Positions 5,796-6,664 of a DNA stretch of 6,664 nt are shown one piece after another. Each line of letters opens with the position of its first letter. Within the stretch, counting starts at the first letter, position 1. Under the pieces are notes generated by a model. It saw only the letters and a program-made list of their open reading frames with translations, was not told where the DNA came from and did not search any database. Both the position numbers and the translations under genes were made by a program. Source of the stretch: Candidatus Hodarchaeota archaeon (GTDB lineage: Archaea; Asgardarchaeota; Heimdallarchaeia; Hodarchaeales; Hodarchaeaceae); NCBI GenBank assembly GCA_016839665.1, contig JAEOTU010000181.1, forward strand, positions 1 to 6,664. The letters run 5' to 3'.

Positions 5796-6664
5796 CTATC
5801 CAAGGTGTACGACCTCTAGCTGCCCAGTACCTTCCTCGATGCTCTGAGCAAGCGTTACTAAAATATAGGGAACCTCTCGTCGAACTAAGTAATCTAAAAT
5901 CATCTCAAACCTAGTAGGGTCGTAATCTAGCGTTACTTTATCCAACACGAAGAGCGGATAATCGGTTATATACTCCTCTCGACCTGCCAACATGACAATT
6001 AATGCAATGGTGATTCGCTCGCTATCACTTAGGCTTTCAATTGGCTGGTCAATCAACTTCCCTTTCCGTTTACGTTTGACAATTAGTCTAAAATTCGGAT
6101 CAATCCGGATATCTTCAAAATCACGATAAACCATTAGTTGATAGACTTTCTTGATCTGATTATTGAAATTATCAATGACCCCCAGTTTGACAATCTTTTC
6201 TCGATCCTCCAGATGGGCTTGTAATGCTCCATAAAAGTCAAATTCTGTCTGCACTTGATCAATTTGGTCAATTCGCTTAGATTTTTCAGTCATTTGCTTA
6301 TCAATTTGCTCTATCTTACCAATAATTTGTTGAATTTTGGCATCTAATTGATTGACTAATTTTATCGAATCAGCTCTTCCTTGATCTATTGACTTCTCGA
6401 GAATTTTGAGTTCAGAATTCTTCTCAACATATTTCTTCTCTGATGCTTCAATTTCCTTTGTCTTTTCACTGATTTCTCGTTGTAAACGACGATGTTCTTG
6501 TTTTGATTTACTAATTTTAATTTGATTATCATTTTTAATTTTATGAATGAGAACTTCCAAGTCTTCTTTGCGACGTTCTGCGTCATCAATCTGAAATTCT
6601 AATTCACGGACACGCTTACTAAGGTGAGAATCCTCTACCAATAAATTGTCTTCTCTTGTTTTTG
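5796..6664 (-). CDS. Archaea-specific SMC-related protein, C-terminal part (truncated by window)
   Basis: The frame stays open to the right edge through and beyond the in-frame TTG at 6641, so this is the 3' part of a longer gene; its Walker A head lies outside. Numbering from TTG 6641 (281 residues): a long charged coiled coil (1 to about 135); a head-proximal segment (145-200) with a very basic KRKRKGK; an ABC-type signature LSDSERI (204-210), where classic SMC has LSGGE; the motif ALIVMLAGREEYI; Walker B PLFVLD ending in D234; a D-loop-like LDYDP (238-242); and the final strand YILVTLAQ. The LSxSE signature followed by AGRE and the YDP-R-FE segment fit the archaea-specific SMC-related (Sph/coalescin-like) family better than canonical SMC or Rad50. 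These are dimeric DNA-bound ATPases linked to chromosome organisation. Oddity: the residue after Walker B Asp is Lys (K235), where Glu is the catalytic base in most ABC heads. This end overlaps nothing, stopping one base from the surface-protein gene. Confidence 0.82.
   Translation of the reverse strand, partial: KTREDNLLVEDSHLSKRVRELEFQIDDAERRKEDLEVLIHKIKNDNQIKISKSKQEHRRLQREISEKTKEIEASEKKYVEKNSELKILEKSIDQGRADSIKLVNQLDAKIQQIIGKIEQIDKQMTEKSKRIDQIDQVQTEFDFYGALQAHLEDREKIVKLGVIDNFNNQIKKVYQLMVYRDFEDIRIDPNFRLIVKRKRKGKLIDQPIESLSDSERITIALIVMLAGREEYITDYPLFVLDKVTLDYDPTRFEMILDYLVRREVPYILVTLAQSIEEGTGQLEVVHLG

Noticed and set aside
5796..6641. Complete 281-residue coiled-coil protein starting at TTG 6641
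   Set aside because: The frame stays open to the edge, and an SMC-like head requires an N-terminal Walker A half, so it is treated as a truncated gene.

Overview
The window looks like AT-rich archaeal chromosome, most likely from an Asgard archaeon (Heimdallarchaeia-like, by inference). The pointers are a Rab/Ras-type small GTPase gene, the C-terminal half of an archaea-specific SMC-related ATPase, a large NosD-like beta-helix surface protein with a Thr-rich stalk and a C-terminal membrane anchor, TATA/BRE-like promoters, and frequent TTG/GTG starts next to short Shine-Dalgarno-like tracts. No rRNA, tRNA, insertion sequence or CRISPR array was seen.

Layout. 1-182 is mostly non-coding leader, possibly with the tail of a neighbouring gene. 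183-575 (+) is a 130-residue protein of unknown function. It converges on a two-gene minus-strand unit. The first gene of that unit (2202 to 1207) encodes a Cys-rich zinc-ribbon protein whose C-terminal half resembles the Mrr-type PD-(D/E)XK nuclease core. The second (1189 to 659) encodes a divergent small GTPase and starts 17 bases after the first gene stops. A 228-bp divergent intergenic region follows. It holds a 48-bp perfect direct repeat, with a looser continuation, flanking an imperfect palindrome, and it carries candidate promoters for both directions. Downstream on the plus strand are a PPC/DUF296 protein (2431-2859) and a RidA enamine/imine deaminase (2888-3259) in one likely transcription unit. 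The long beta-helix surface protein (3377-5794) comes next. It ends one base from the stop of the convergent, window-truncated SMC-like gene (5796-6664, minus).

How they may work together. RidA is metabolic housekeeping: it removes reactive enamines made by PLP enzymes. Its pairing with PPC suggests co-expression, but PPC proteins have no single known role. The beta-helix protein is an envelope protein and the SMC-like protein a chromosome-organisation or DNA-repair ATPase; no functional link between them is visible. The most interesting unit is the nuclease-like/GTPase pair. The GTPase has changed G3, G4 and G5 motifs, and the pair sits behind a duplicated, palindrome-containing control region. 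That is compatible with a GTPase-regulated nucleic-acid-targeting system, but this is inference from gene order and motifs only.
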